The notes under the pieces: generated by a model
The model's database searches: none
What the model was told of the DNA's origin: nothing
What the model saw: the letters and a program-made list of their open reading frames with translations, nothing else
Part shown: positions 42,403 to 51,757 of the stretch, in pieces
How the letters are laid out: every line of letters begins with the position of its first letter
How positions within the stretch are numbered: position 1 is the first letter of the stretch
Program-made: the position numbers and the translations under genes
Origin: Pseudomonas sp. Tri1
Lineage (GTDB): Bacteria > Pseudomonadota > Gammaproteobacteria > Pseudomonadales > Pseudomonadaceae
Reading direction: 5' to 3'
Assembly: GCF_017968885.1 (NCBI RefSeq)
Contig: NZ_CP072913.1
Coordinates: 4,324,001-4,388,000 of the forward strand
DNA length: 64,000 bases

Positions 42403-43866
42403 ATGGAATTCACGATTCAACACTTTATCGCGCTTGCGCCGCTGTTGATCACCAGCGCCACGATCATCGTGGTGATGCTGGCAATCGCCTGGCGCCGCAA
42501 TCACTCACAGACCTTCCTGCTGTCGGTGGCGGGGCTGAACCTGGCCCTGCTGTCGATCCTGCCGGCCCTGAAAGTCGCACCACTGGCGGTCACGCCGCTG
42601 TTGCAGATCGACAGCTTCGCCTGCCTGTACATGGCGCTGATCCTGGTCGCCACCCTGGCCTGTGTCACCCTCGCCCACGCCTACCTCGGCGATGGCGGCT
42701 CGGGTTACCCGGGCAACCGCGAAGAACTGTACCTGCTGATCCTGATGGCCGCCGCCGGTGGCCTGGTTCTGGTCAGCGCGCAGCACCTGGCCAGCCTGTT
42801 CATCGGCCTGGAACTGCTGTCGGTGCCGGTCTACGGCCTGGTGGCCTACGCTTTCTTCAACAAGCGCTCCCTGGAAGCCGGCATCAAGTACATGGTGCTG
42901 TCGGCCGCCGGTTCGGCGTTCCTGTTGTTCGGTATGGCCCTGCTCTACGCCGAAGCCGGCACCTTGAGCTTCGTCGGCATCGGCCAGGCCCTGGCGGCCA
43001 CCGGCCTGCCTAGCCCGATTGCGCAATTGGGCCTGGGCATGATGTTGATCGGCCTGGCGTTCAAGCTGTCGCTGGTGCCTTTCCACCTCTGGACCCCGGA
43101 CGTCTACGAAGGCGCCCCGGCGCCGGTGGCGGCGTTCCTGGCCACCGCGTCGAAAGTGGCGGTGTTCGCGGTGATGGTGCGTCTGTTCCAGATCTCGCCA
43201 GTGGCCAGCAGCGGTGTGCTGAGCAATGTACTGACCATCATCGCCATCGCGTCGATCCTGTTCGGTAACCTGCTGGCTCTGACCCAGAGCAACCTCAAGC
43301 GTCTGCTGGGTTACTCGTCCATCGCCCACTTCGGTTACCTGCTGATCGCCCTGATCGCCAGCAAGGGCCTGGCAGTGGAAGCCATCGGCGTGTACCTGGT
43401 CACCTACGTGATCACCAGCCTCGGCGCGTTCGGCGTGATCACCCTGATGTCCTCGCCATACAACGGCCGCGACGCCGACGCGCTGTACGAATACCGCGGC
43501 CTGTTCTGGCGCCGGCCGTACCTGACCGCCGTGCTGACCGTGATGATGCTGTCCCTGGCCGGCATCCCGCTGACCGCGGGCTTCATCGGCAAGTTCTACA
43601 TCATCGCCACCGGCGTCGAGGCCCACCAATGGTGGCTGGTCGGTTCCCTGGTGCTGGGCAGTGCCATCGGCGTGTTCTACTACCTGCGCGTCATGGTCAC
43701 TCTCTACCTGATGGAACCGAACCTGCGTCGCCACGATGCTGAGTTGCACTGGGAACAAAAGGCAGGCGGCGTGATGCTGCTGGCCATTGCCGTGTTGGCG
43801 TTCTTCCTCGGTGTGTACCCGCAGCCGTTGCTGACTCTGGTTCAGCAGGCAGGCCTGACAGGCTGA
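42403..43866 (+). CDS. nuoN: NADH-quinone oxidoreductase subunit N
   Basis: The 487-residue antiporter-like proton pump starts [55 protein letters not shown] and [20 protein letters not shown] are the conserved pump motifs. It is the last gene of the operon and is followed by a terminator. Confidence 0.98.
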   Translation: MEFTIQHFIALAPLLITSATIIVVMLAIAWRRNHSQTFLLSVAGLNLALLSILPALKVAPLAVTPLLQIDSFACLYMALILVATLACVTLAHAYLGDGGSGYPGNREELYLLILMAAAGGLVLVSAQHLASLFIGLELLSVPVYGLVAYAFFNKRSLEAGIKYMVLSAAGSAFLLFGMALLYAEAGTLSFVGIGQALAATGLPSPIAQLGLGMMLIGLAFKLSLVPFHLWTPDVYEGAPAPVAAFLATASKVAVFAVMVRLFQISPVASSGVLSNVLTIIAIASILFGNLLALTQSNLKRLLGYSSIAHFGYLLIALIASKGLAVEAIGVYLVTYVITSLGAFGVITLMSSPYNGRDADALYEYRGLFWRRPYLTAVLTVMMLSLAGIPLTAGFIGKFYIIATGVEAHQWWLVGSLVLGSAIGVFYYLRVMVTLYLMEPNLRRHDAELHWEQKAGGVMLLAIAVLAFFLGVYPQPLLTLVQQAGLTG

Positions 43867-43890
43867 TCGCCTCAACGCTGTAGCCATCGG

Positions 43891-43923
43891 AAAAGCCCGT
43901 ATCGCCAGATACGGGCTTTTTTT
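43891..43923 (+). terminator. Intrinsic terminator of the nuo operon
   Basis: AAAAGCCCGTAT and ATACGGGCTTTTTTT pair across CGCCAG. Confidence 0.95.
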
Positions 43924-44035
43924 ATGCCTGCCGGTTTCTCAGGCAGTGGCAGGAACATCACACCCACGCTACACCCACTTCCCAAGCGCGGGCTATCCTG
44001 AACCCGCCAACTGCAGCCCTGAAGGAGGAACAACG

Positions 44036-45145
44036 TTGAGTGTCGATATCGAGTGCGTCGTCGTAGGCGCTGGGGTCGTCGGGCTCGCCATAGCCCGGGA
44101 AATGGCGCAGGCCGGACACGAAGTGCTGCTGATCGAAGCCGGTGAAGCCATCGGCATCGGCACCAGTTCGCGCAATTCCGAGGTCATCCATGCCGGCATC
44201 TATTACCCACCGGGCAGCCTCAAGGCGCAGCTATGCGTCGAAGGCCGGCACAAGCTGTACGACTATTGCCAGAGCCATGGGGTCGAGACTCAACGGCTCG
44301 GCAAGTTGATCGTCGCCAAGGATCGGGCGCAAATGGCCGGGCTTGAGGCATTGCTCGAACGGGGCTTGATGAACGGCGTGGACGACCTGCGCCTGCTCGA
44401 TCAACGACAGGCGTTGGACCTGGAGCCGGCCCTGGCGTGTGTCGGTGCGCTGTATTCGCCTTCCACCGGTATCGTCGACTCCCACGCACTGATGCTGGCC
44501 TTGCAGGGCGATGCCGAAGCGGCCGGTGCGAGCGTCGCGTTCCACACACCGCTGCTAAAGGCCCGCGTTACCGTCGATGGCTTCGTGCTGGAGCTGGGTG
44601 GCACGGCACAGATGAGTTTGTCCTGCCAACGACTGATCAACGCCGCCGGCCTCCACGCCCCGGCCCTCGCCCGCCGCATCGAAGGCCTGGCGCCGCAGTC
44701 GGTGCCGCGCGAGTATTTGTGCAAGGGCAGCTACTTCAGCTTGACTGGCCGCGCGCCCTTCCGGCACCTGGTCTACCCCGCGCCGCAAGCGGCTGGCCTG
44801 GGTATCCACATGACCCTGGACCTGGGGGGCCAGGCGCGCTTCGGTCCTGACGTCGAATGGGTCGAGCACGAAGACTACCGAGTCGACCCGGCGCGGGCCG
44901 AGATCTTCTACCCGGCGATCCGCAATTACTGGCCGGGCCTGCCGGACCAGAGCCTGCAACCGGGCTACAGCGGCTTGCGCCCGAAAATCTCCGGCCCCGG
45001 CGAACCTGCCCGTGACTTTCTCATCAGTAGCCCAGCCGAACATCAGGTTCCCGGGTTGATCAACCTGTTCGGGATTGAATCGCCGGGGCTGACCTCTTGC
45101 CTGGCGATAGCCGCGCGAGTCCGGCAACTGATCACGAGCGTTTAG
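44036..45145 (+). CDS. FAD-dependent oxidoreductase, L-2-hydroxyglutarate oxidase-like (DAO family)
   Basis: The 369 residues begin at TTG 44036 ([20 protein letters not shown] after a GGAGGAAC site). The FAD Rossmann motif is [34 protein letters not shown] is typical of the LhgO/L2HGDH group of D-amino-acid-oxidase-like flavoproteins. The C-terminal [17 protein letters not shown] is the FAD-closing segment. The substrate is not provable here; a 2-hydroxy acid is the best guess. It stands alone between the nuo terminator and the hemerythrin gene. Confidence 0.8.
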   Translation: MSVDIECVVVGAGVVGLAIAREMAQAGHEVLLIEAGEAIGIGTSSRNSEVIHAGIYYPPGSLKAQLCVEGRHKLYDYCQSHGVETQRLGKLIVAKDRAQMAGLEALLERGLMNGVDDLRLLDQRQALDLEPALACVGALYSPSTGIVDSHALMLALQGDAEAAGASVAFHTPLLKARVTVDGFVLELGGTAQMSLSCQRLINAAGLHAPALARRIEGLAPQSVPREYLCKGSYFSLTGRAPFRHLVYPAPQAAGLGIHMTLDLGGQARFGPDVEWVEHEDYRVDPARAEIFYPAIRNYWPGLPDQSLQPGYSGLRPKISGPGEPARDFLISSPAEHQVPGLINLFGIESPGLTSCLAIAARVRQLITSV

Positions 45146-45256
45146 CCATAGCGCAAAGTGCAAGGCGTTTTCCCCACCCTCTTGCAGCTTGCACGAACCC
45201 AAAAACAGCGACAAACACAACCCGCTGTTTTTAAACAACTTTTTAATATGAGCTGG

Positions 45257-45273
45257 CTGGCACGGCTGATGCA
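45257..45273 (+). promoter_or_regulatory. Near-consensus sigma-54 promoter
   Basis: CTGGCACGGCTGATGCA matches 16 of 17 positions of YTGGCACGRNNNTTGCW, with GG and GC ten nt apart. It predicts a start near 45284, about 55 nt before the hemerythrin ATG. Confidence 0.75.
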
Positions 45274-45339
45274 ATTTACCTCTTACGCGGCGTCGGCGCT
45301 TGAAGCTGGCCCGCATCCGTGAATTGCCAGGAGCTACTT

Positions 45340-45816
45340 ATGAACGCCATCGACCTGTTGAAAGCCGACCATGAACGCGTCAAAGCCATTCTCACCCAAC
45401 TGAGCGAGTCCACTGATCGCGCCGTCAAGAAGCGCACCGATCTGTTGGCCAAACTGGAAATGGAAATTTCCATCCACACCCGTCTGGAAGAAGAGATTCT
45501 GTACCCGGCGTTCAAGCAAGCAGGCGGCAAGGACGAGGCCGAAATGTATTACGAGGCCAAGGAAGAACACCGCACCGTCGACTCGCTGGTGCTACCCGAC
45601 TTGAAAACCACCGATCCGACCCAACCGGAATTTGCCGGTCGCGTGAAAGTGGTCAAGGAACTGCTTGAGCATCACATCGAAGAAGAAGAGAAGGAGATGT
45701 TCCCCCAAGCGAAAAAACTGCTGGGCAAAGCCAAGCTCGACGCTTTGGGTGAAGAGATGGAAACCATGAAAGCGCAGTACAAAAAAGAACTGGGCAGCGC
45801 CAACCTCGCGGCCTGA
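45340..45816 (+). CDS. Hemerythrin-like (HHE) protein
   Basis: The 158-residue four-helix protein has a full set of candidate diiron ligands: His11 (ADHERVK), His46 and Glu50 (IHTRLEEEI), His77 (EEHRTVD), His111/112 and Glu116 (LEHHIEEEEKEMFP). Such proteins bind oxygen or NO, or protect against them. The ATG at 45340 follows an AGGAG site. It has a sigma-54-type promoter and a hairpin downstream. The physiological role is inferred. Confidence 0.92.
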   Translation: MNAIDLLKADHERVKAILTQLSESTDRAVKKRTDLLAKLEMEISIHTRLEEEILYPAFKQAGGKDEAEMYYEAKEEHRTVDSLVLPDLKTTDPTQPEFAGRVKVVKELLEHHIEEEEKEMFPQAKKLLGKAKLDALGEEMETMKAQYKKELGSANLAA

Positions 45817-45833
45817 TCCAGCGCCACGGATGC

Positions 45834-45857
45834 TTCAGCCGTCATGTGACGGCTGAA
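45834..45857. terminator. Hairpin between convergent genes
   Basis: TTCAGCCGTCA and TGACGGCTGAA form a perfect 11-bp stem across TG. There is no T-run, so terminator function is likely but not certain. Confidence 0.6.
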
Positions 45858-45870
45858 TGCGTTGCGGGTC

Positions 45871-46749
45871 TTATTGCATCTGTTCGCGCAAGAACTCCAC
45901 CAACGCCTGCACCGGGCGTGCACTTTGCCGATGCTGGGGATACACCGCCGACAGCGTCAACGGCTCGGTCTCGAAGCCCGCCAACACCTTGACCAGTCGC
46001 CCATCCTTCAGGGCATCGCCCAAAATGAAAGTCGGCAGATAAGTAATGCCCATGCCGGCAATGGCCGCATCCCTGAGCAAGTCACCGTTATTGGCGCGCA
46101 TGCGTCCGGCGACCTCCAAGGTCAACGGTTTGCCCACCCCACCGAATCGCCACTGTACTTGCCGACTATGCCCATAGGGCAGGCAGTCATGAGTGCGCAG
46201 GTCCTCAGGTCGCACAGGTGTGCCTTTTTGCGCCAGGTAAACGGGGCTGGCGCAGTACACCCGCTCGATGGTCGCGATGCGTCGGGCAATCAGCGTCGAA
46301 TCCTCCAGCACGCCGATGCGCAGTGCCAAGTCGTAGCCCTCCCCCAGCAGATCCACCGAGCGGTCGCTCAGGTCCACCTCGACGCTGACACCTTGATAGC
46401 GCTGCAGAAACAGCGGCAACAAGCTACCCAAGTGCGCCACGGCGAAGGACAGTGGCGCGCTGAGGCGAATGGTGCCGCGGGGCTCGTTGGTCTGGCCGCT
46501 GATGCCCTGTTCCACCTGCTCGACTTCGCTGAGCAGCCGCAGCGCCGCTTCGTAATAGCGCTGGCCCAGGGGCGTGACATCCAACCGCCGCGTCGAGCGA
46601 TTGAGCAGGCGCACGCCCAGGCGCTGCTCCAGCTCCATGAGCTTGCGGCTGACGAACTGCTTGGACAGCCCCAGCTTATCCGCTGCGGCGGTGAAACTGC
46701 CCGACTCCATGACCTGGGCAAAAATGCGCATTTCTTCGAAGGGGTTCAT
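45871..46749 (-). CDS. LysR-family transcriptional regulator
   Basis: The 292 residues start MNPFEEMRIFAQVMESGSFT; a GGA lies 6 nt upstream of this ATG, and another ATG two codons upstream is less well placed. The helix-turn-helix is AAADKLGLSKQFVSRKLMEL, followed by RLLNRSTRRLDVTPLGQRYY. The C-terminal effector domain is complete. No divergent partner gene is present; a REP doublet lies upstream. The target is unknown. Confidence 0.88.
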   Translation of the reverse strand: MNPFEEMRIFAQVMESGSFTAAADKLGLSKQFVSRKLMELEQRLGVRLLNRSTRRLDVTPLGQRYYEAALRLLSEVEQVEQGISGQTNEPRGTIRLSAPLSFAVAHLGSLLPLFLQRYQGVSVEVDLSDRSVDLLGEGYDLALRIGVLEDSTLIARRIATIERVYCASPVYLAQKGTPVRPEDLRTHDCLPYGHSRQVQWRFGGVGKPLTLEVAGRMRANNGDLLRDAAIAGMGITYLPTFILGDALKDGRLVKVLAGFETEPLTLSAVYPQHRQSARPVQALVEFLREQMQ

Positions 46750-46836
46750 TGTCATTCCAGGGTGGACAGTCAGGATGTTCTGTTGGGCATTGTGGTCGGA
46801 GTGAGACAGATTGGGAAGGTGTCGCATGTGCCGCCG

Positions 46837-46935
46837 TCATCGCGAGCAAGCTCGCTCCCACAAGGTTTTTTTGGTGGACATGGGGCCTGGGCACACTCGA
46901 TAACACTGTGGGAACGAGCCTGCCCGCGATAGCGG
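46837..46935. repeat. REP doublet, reverse arrangement
   Basis: GCGAGCAAGCTCGCTCCCAC is followed ~50 nt later by GTGGGAACGAGCCTGCCCGC. The second unit is slightly diverged. Confidence 0.9.
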
Positions 46936-46967
46936 TAGACCTGCCTGCCAGAATATCAATGCCAGGC

Positions 46968-46994
46968 ACAAAAACGCCCGCACAAGGCGGGCGT
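46968..46994 (-). terminator. Terminator of the ycaC-like gene
   Basis: On the minus strand ACGCCCGC and GCGGGCGT pair across CTTGT, followed by TTTTTGT. Confidence 0.88.
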
Positions 46995-47016
46995 CGTCCA
47001 GCAGTAACCGCCAGGC

Positions 47017-47646
47017 TTACTTGGCCGCCAGCGCCGAGTAGCTGTTCATCAGGTTGCGGTAGTTCGGAATGCGCGGCGACAGCAGGTTCGCCAGGCCTTC
47101 CATGTCGTTGCGCCAGTCGCCCTGCAGTTCACACGCCACCGAGAACCAGTTCACCAGTTGCGCACCCGCCGCGGCCATACGCGCCCAGGACGCTTGCTGC
47201 ACGGTTTCGTTGAAGGTGCCCGAGGCGTCGGTGACCACGAAGACTTCAAAGCCTTCAGCCAGCGCCGACAAGGTTGGGAACGTTACGCAAACGTCAGTCA
47301 CGACACCGGCGATGATCAACTGCTTGCGGCCGGTGGCCTTTACGGCCTTGACGAAATCTTCGTTGTCCCAGGCATTGATCTGACCTGGACGCGGAATGTA
47401 TGGCGCATCCGGAAACAGCTCTTTCAACTCTGGCACCATCGGACCGTTCGGACCGTTTTCGAAGCTGGTGGTCAGAATGGTTGGCAGCTTGAAGAACTTC
47501 GCCAGGTCGGCCAAAGCCAACACGTTGTTCTTGAACTCGTTCGGCGAGAAGTCCTGGACCAGGGAAATCAGACCGGTCTGGTGATCGACCAGCAGGACGA
47601 CCGCGTCGTCTTTGTTCAGGCGTTTGATAGCGGGAACGTTGCTCAT
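47017..47646 (-). CDS. ycaC: Isochorismatase-family hydrolase, YcaC-like
   Basis: The 209 residues closely resemble E. coli YcaC (phrases APYIPRPGQINAWDNEDFVK and ACELQGDWRNDMEGLANLLS). Candidate catalytic residues are Asp21 (VDHQTG) and Cys120 (GVVTDVCVTF). YcaC forms an octameric assembly of unclear substrate and is induced by stress in Pseudomonas as I recall. The ATG at 47646 follows a GGAGTCATCC region. It lies downstream of the amidohydrolase operon on the same strand, separated by a REP. Confidence 0.9.
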   Translation of the reverse strand: MSNVPAIKRLNKDDAVVLLVDHQTGLISLVQDFSPNEFKNNVLALADLAKFFKLPTILTTSFENGPNGPMVPELKELFPDAPYIPRPGQINAWDNEDFVKAVKATGRKQLIIAGVVTDVCVTFPTLSALAEGFEVFVVTDASGTFNETVQQASWARMAAAGAQLVNWFSVACELQGDWRNDMEGLANLLSPRIPNYRNLMNSYSALAAK

Positions 47647-47679
47647 GGGATGACTCCTTTGGGGATGGATCGTGTGGAA

Positions 47680-47774
47680 CCTGTGGGAGCGAGCTTGCTC
47701 GCGATGGCGGCGAACCATTCAACATCGTCGTCGCCTGACACTCCGCTATCGCGAGCAAGCTCACTCCCACAAGG
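47680..47774. repeat. REP doublet
   Basis: GTGGGAGCGAGCTTGCTCGC and GCGAGCAAGCTCACTCCCAC form inverted arms between the ycaC-like and amidohydrolase genes. Confidence 0.93.
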
Positions 47775-47793
47775 GATAGGTGTTTGTGCTCAG

Positions 47794-49761
47794 TCAGAAG
47801 GCAAAGCAGGAGCAGCCAAACGCGCCCCAGAAGCCTTGGAAATCGCTGACCGGCACGTTCGACAGCCGCGCCCGTTCATGGCTGTGGGAGTGAACCGTGC
47901 ACGGACCACTGCACTGGTGAACCTGCGCCTGCAACGGTGAAGTCGGGCGCCAATGGCCCGGAACCTTGACCACCGGCGACCAGTCCGGCAGCACCGGTAC
48001 GCTGGCTGGGCCAAGCTTTTCGAAGTCGCCGGCGGCGTACACCACCTTGCCGTCGACCACCGTCAACACTGACTCGATCCACTTGATGGCTTCTTCCTCG
48101 ACGCTGAAGAAGTCCGCGCTCAGGGCTGCCAGGTCCGCCAGTTGGCCGACCTTGATCTGGCCTTTCTTGCCCTGCTCCGAAGAGAACCAGGCGCTGCCAT
48201 GGGTGAACAGTTCCAGCGCGGTCAGGCGCGGCAGGCCCTCTTCGTGCAACGAGAGGCCGCCGACGGTGCGGCCGCTGACCATCCAGTACAGTGAGGTCCA
48301 GGGGTTATAGCTCGACACCCGGGTAGCGTCGGTACCAGCGCCCACCGGCACGCCTTCGGCCAGCATGCGCTTGATCGGCGGCGTGGCTTCGGCGGCCTTG
48401 GCACCGTAGCGGTCGACGAAGTATTCACCCTGGAAGGCCATGCGATCCTGGATCGCGATACCGCCGCCCAGCGCTCGCACGCGTTCGATGTTCTTCGGTG
48501 TGATGGTCTCGGCGTGGTCGAAGAACCACGGCAGGCCGTTGAACGGAATGTCGCGGTTGACCTTCTCGAACACATCGAGCATGCGGCTGATGGATTCGTC
48601 ATAGGTGGCATGCAGGCGGAACGGCCAGCGCTGCTCCACCAGGTGCCGGACCACCGGCTCCAGATCCTGCTCCATGCCCGGCGGCAGGTCCGGACGCGGT
48701 TCGAGGAAATCCTCGAAATCCGCCGCCGAGAACACCAGCATTTCACCGGCGCCGTTATGCCGCAGGAAATCATCACCCTGGTGCAACTTGACGCTGCCGG
48801 TCCAATTCTTGAAGTCGCTGAGCTCTTCCTTGGGCTTCTGGGTGAACAGGTTGTAGGCGATGCGCACCGTCAATTGCTGTTCGCGCGCCAACTGCTCGAT
48901 CACCGCGTAATCGTCCGGGTAGTTCTGGAAACCGCCGCCGGCATCGATGGCACTGGTCAGGCCCAGGCGATTGAGTTCACGCATGAACTGGCGCGTGGAG
49001 TTGACCTGGTATTCCAACGGCAACTTCGGCCCCTTGGCCAACGTCGAGTAAAGAATCATCGCGTTAGGCCGCGCCACCAGCATGCCGGTGGGTTCGCCTT
49101 TGCTGTCGCGCACAATCTCGCCGCCCGGCGGGTTCGGCGTGTCACGGGTGTAGCCGGCCACCCGCAGCGCAGCGCGGTTGAGCAAGGCGCGGTCATACAG
49201 GTGCAAGACGAACACAGGGGTGTCGGGAGCGGCCTGGTTGAGTTCTTCCAGGGTCGGCATACGTTTTTCGGCGAACTGGAATTCGTTCCAACCGCCCACC
49301 ACGCGCACCCATTGTGGCGTTGGTGTGCGATCGGCCTGGTCCTTGAGCATGCGCAAGGCATCGGCCAGGGACGGTACACCTTCCCAACGCAGTTCCAGGT
49401 TGTAATTCAGGCCACCACGGATCAGGTGCAAGTGCGAGTCGTTGAGCCCAGGGATGACGGTGCGGCCCTTGAGGTCGATGACTTGGGTGCCGCTGCCGCG
49501 CAGGGCCATGGCCTCGGCGTCGGTGCCCACGGCGACGAAGCGTCCCTGGCTGATGGCTACCGCGCTGGCACGGGGTTTTTCACGGTCGACGGTATGGAAC
49601 TGGCCATTGAACAGAATCAGATCGGCGTTCATCGGATTTCCTTCTGGATGAGTAGAGGCAAGGGACAGCCGCGGCCAGAAAGCCGCCGCAGCGCTGAGCA
49701 AGGACCCGGCGGCGAGCAATTGGCGACGCAGCGGATCGGTTGGGTCGTCCTTATTGGCCAT
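47794..49761 (-). CDS. Amidohydrolase, YtcJ type, with possible Tat signal
   Basis: From the ATG at 49761 the protein has 655 residues. Residues 9-30 (DPLRRQLLAAGSLLSAAAAF) look like a twin-arginine signal. The YtcJ/amidohydrolase_3 domain follows, with metal-site His110-x-His112 (NDSHLHLIRGG), HLYDRALLNRAALR, and GAGTDATRVSSYNPW near the C-terminus. A second in-frame ATG at 49632 (MNADLILFNG) has the better ribosome site (AAGGA, 6 nt) and would give a cytoplasmic 612-residue form. The last ~45 residues are an unusual tail with CSGPC, HSHSH and GCSCFAF. It overlaps the monooxygenase gene by 11 bp. The substrate is unknown. Confidence 0.88.
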   Translation of the reverse strand: MANKDDPTDPLRRQLLAAGSLLSAAAAFWPRLSLASTHPEGNPMNADLILFNGQFHTVDREKPRASAVAISQGRFVAVGTDAEAMALRGSGTQVIDLKGRTVIPGLNDSHLHLIRGGLNYNLELRWEGVPSLADALRMLKDQADRTPTPQWVRVVGGWNEFQFAEKRMPTLEELNQAAPDTPVFVLHLYDRALLNRAALRVAGYTRDTPNPPGGEIVRDSKGEPTGMLVARPNAMILYSTLAKGPKLPLEYQVNSTRQFMRELNRLGLTSAIDAGGGFQNYPDDYAVIEQLAREQQLTVRIAYNLFTQKPKEELSDFKNWTGSVKLHQGDDFLRHNGAGEMLVFSAADFEDFLEPRPDLPPGMEQDLEPVVRHLVEQRWPFRLHATYDESISRMLDVFEKVNRDIPFNGLPWFFDHAETITPKNIERVRALGGGIAIQDRMAFQGEYFVDRYGAKAAEATPPIKRMLAEGVPVGAGTDATRVSSYNPWTSLYWMVSGRTVGGLSLHEEGLPRLTALELFTHGSAWFSSEQGKKGQIKVGQLADLAALSADFFSVEEEAIKWIESVLTVVDGKVVYAAGDFEKLGPASVPVLPDWSPVVKVPGHWRPTSPLQAQVHQCSGPCTVHSHSHERARLSNVPVSDFQGFWGAFGCSCFAF

Positions 49762-50389
49762 GGCCGGGTTCCAAATGTTCGTGGGCTTTGGAGGCCTCAA
49801 GCCATGGAGCGAACAAACGGGTCGCCAGCGGCATGCACACGTACACCACCGAGAGCACGATGGTCAGGGTGATCAGGAACGTCGCCACCACATAGTTGGA
49901 CAGAAAGGCGTTGAGTTGCAGCAATGGCCCCCAGATCAGCGGTACCAGCAAGGTATGGGGCAGGATCACCAGCAACGTCACCACAGCCTGCTTCCAGCGC
50001 GGCGGCGGTGTGGCCGCATCGGCCAACGGAGCGAACCAGAACTCCTTGTGCTGCGCGACTTCGGTCTGATCGCCGTCGGCCAGCAAGGGCGTGGCTTCCT
50101 CCACCAGTTCGCGACGTTCGGGCGAATCCAGCCAGCGCTGCATGGCCTCGGTGGAGCAGAACCGCAGCACGCAGGTAAACAGCGACAACCCGCCCTGCTT
50201 GCCCCGCACCACATCCACCCCCAGGTGGCCCGGCCATTGGCCGGCCACGCTGACGATACGGCGCAACCAGGCTTCATAAGCCGCATCCTGGCCGGCCTTG
50301 ATCCGGTGCTTGACCACCAGGGTGACGATTTCGTCAAAGCCAGGCTTGGCCGGGCTCGCAGTTGATTCGATGGCTTGAGATTCAGACAT
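49751..50389 (-). CDS. Membrane-anchored antibiotic-biosynthesis-monooxygenase (ABM) protein
   Basis: The 212 residues have an ABM-like ferredoxin fold (residues ~18-110; FDEIVTLVVKHRIKAGQDAA and FTCVLRFCSTEAMQRWLDSP) followed by two membrane helices (AVVTLLVILPHTLLVPLIW and a second around VATFLITLTIVLSVVYV). Such ABM-TM proteins are known but uncharacterised. The ATG at 50389 gives a start inside the DoxX 3' end (8 bp overlap), and the stop overlaps the amidohydrolase start. Confidence 0.87.
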   Translation of the reverse strand: MSESQAIESTASPAKPGFDEIVTLVVKHRIKAGQDAAYEAWLRRIVSVAGQWPGHLGVDVVRGKQGGLSLFTCVLRFCSTEAMQRWLDSPERRELVEEATPLLADGDQTEVAQHKEFWFAPLADAATPPPRWKQAVVTLLVILPHTLLVPLIWGPLLQLNAFLSNYVVATFLITLTIVLSVVYVCMPLATRLFAPWLEASKAHEHLEPGHGQ

Positions 50390-50795
50390 GACGTAACACT
50401 CCAGCAAAACGCGTGTTCATCGCCAGGCGTCCAGGCCCGGCAATGAATACGCTGGTAAATACAATCAGCAGCAACCAGCCGAACTGCCCTTCTTCCAGGC
50501 TCCACTGCGGGTGCACCACCAGTAGCGCAACCGTCAACAGAAACAGGATAGGCAAGCAGGCCAGGCGTACCAGGACACCAGCCATGATCAGCAGCGGGCA
50601 CAGCACCTCAGCGAAAATCGCCAGGATCAAGGTCGGTGCCGCGCCCAAGTGAAACGGGTCTTCGATACGGGTCAGCTCAACGCTGTAATGCAACAGCTTC
50701 GGCAGCCCATGGACCCAGAGTAAAAACAGCGCGCCACTCAGGCGCAGGAACAGCAAGCCCAGATCCTGCAGGGAACGTTCGTCAGAGATATTCAT
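50382..50795 (-). CDS. DoxX-family membrane protein
   Basis: The 137 residues have four hydrophobic helices. LSGALFLLWVHGLPKLLHYS and LAIFAEVLCPLLIMAGVLVR are typical DoxX blocks. DoxX proteins are often encoded with redox or detoxification enzymes; the specific role is unknown. The gene overlaps the LysR gene upstream by 4 bp and the ABM gene downstream by 8 bp, so it is the middle of a coupled operon. Confidence 0.88.
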   Translation of the reverse strand: MNISDERSLQDLGLLFLRLSGALFLLWVHGLPKLLHYSVELTRIEDPFHLGAAPTLILAIFAEVLCPLLIMAGVLVRLACLPILFLLTVALLVVHPQWSLEEGQFGWLLLIVFTSVFIAGPGRLAMNTRFAGVLRHV

Positions 50796-51739
50796 CGGTG
50801 AACTCCGACCGGGTCCGCCGAGGCGGCGGCCGGCAACGGTTGGGACATATGGGTGGCAATGCGCGAGCGTAGCCAGCGCTCGGCCGGGTCGTTGTCATGC
50901 ACGCCGCTCCAGACCATCGACAACTCGGCCGCGTTGATCTCGAACGGCGGATCCTCGGCCCGCAGCGCGCAGCCTTCCACCAACGCGCAGGCGGCGTAGT
51001 CGGGGACGGTGGCGATCAGCTCGGTGCCGGCCAGCAAGGCTCGCAGCCCACTGAATTGCGGCACCGCCAGTACCACTTTGCGGGCCCGACCGATGCGGGC
51101 CAGGTCCAAGTCGATGTTGCCGCTCAGGTCGCCCGAGAACGAGACCATGGCATGGGGCCGCGCGCAGTATTCGTCCAGGGTCAGTGGCCCCGGACGCTTG
51201 TCGCCACGCAGGACCTTGCAGGGGATGTCTCGCAGTTTCTTGCGCTTGGCATTGGCCGGCAGGTCGGTGGTGTAACTGACCCCGACGCTGATTTCACCGC
51301 TGGCCAGCAGCGAAGACATCAGCAGGAAATTGGCCCGGCGCACCACGACGATAATGCCCGGCGCTTCTTCACGCAGTTGGCTCAGCAATGGTGGAAACAA
51401 GCCGAACTCGGCATCGTCGGACAGACCGATGCGGAACACGTCGCAGCTGGTCGACGGATCAAACGCCTTGGCTCGGCTGACCGCGCTGGAAATCGTGTCC
51501 ATGGCCGGTTGCAGCTCCTGCAGGATCGCCAGCGCTCGCGGAGTCGGTTCCATGCCGCGACCATGCCGGATCAGCAGCGGATCATCGAACAGATCCCGCA
51601 ACCGCCCTAGCGCCGCGCTCACTGCCGGCTGGCCCATGAACAGCTTTTCGGCGACGCGGGTCAGGTTTTTCTCGAACATCAATGCCTCGAAGATCACCAG
51701 CAGGTTCATGTCGAGACGGCGTAAGTCGTTGCGGTTCAT
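50792..51739 (-). CDS. LysR-family regulator, first gene of the DoxX-ABM-amidohydrolase operon
   Basis: The 315 residues have the N-terminal helix-turn-helix (NLTRVAEKLFMGQPAVSAAL) and a NodD/LeuO-like second part (DDPLLIRHGRGMEPTPRALA). Its stop overlaps the DoxX start by four bases (ATGA), so it is co-translated with the genes it likely regulates instead of being divergent from them. A REP doublet lies just upstream. The inducer is unknown. Confidence 0.9.
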   Translation of the reverse strand: MNRNDLRRLDMNLLVIFEALMFEKNLTRVAEKLFMGQPAVSAALGRLRDLFDDPLLIRHGRGMEPTPRALAILQELQPAMDTISSAVSRAKAFDPSTSCDVFRIGLSDDAEFGLFPPLLSQLREEAPGIIVVVRRANFLLMSSLLASGEISVGVSYTTDLPANAKRKKLRDIPCKVLRGDKRPGPLTLDEYCARPHAMVSFSGDLSGNIDLDLARIGRARKVVLAVPQFSGLRALLAGTELIATVPDYAACALVEGCALRAEDPPFEINAAELSMVWSGVHDNDPAERWLRSRIATHMSQPLPAAASADPVGVHR

Positions 51740-51757
51740 GGGGGTGAGTCCTATCGA

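Noticed and set aside
47660..47790. CRISPR-like or mobile-element end
   Set aside because: The repeats here are a REP doublet with two inverted units, without regular spacers or a transposase.
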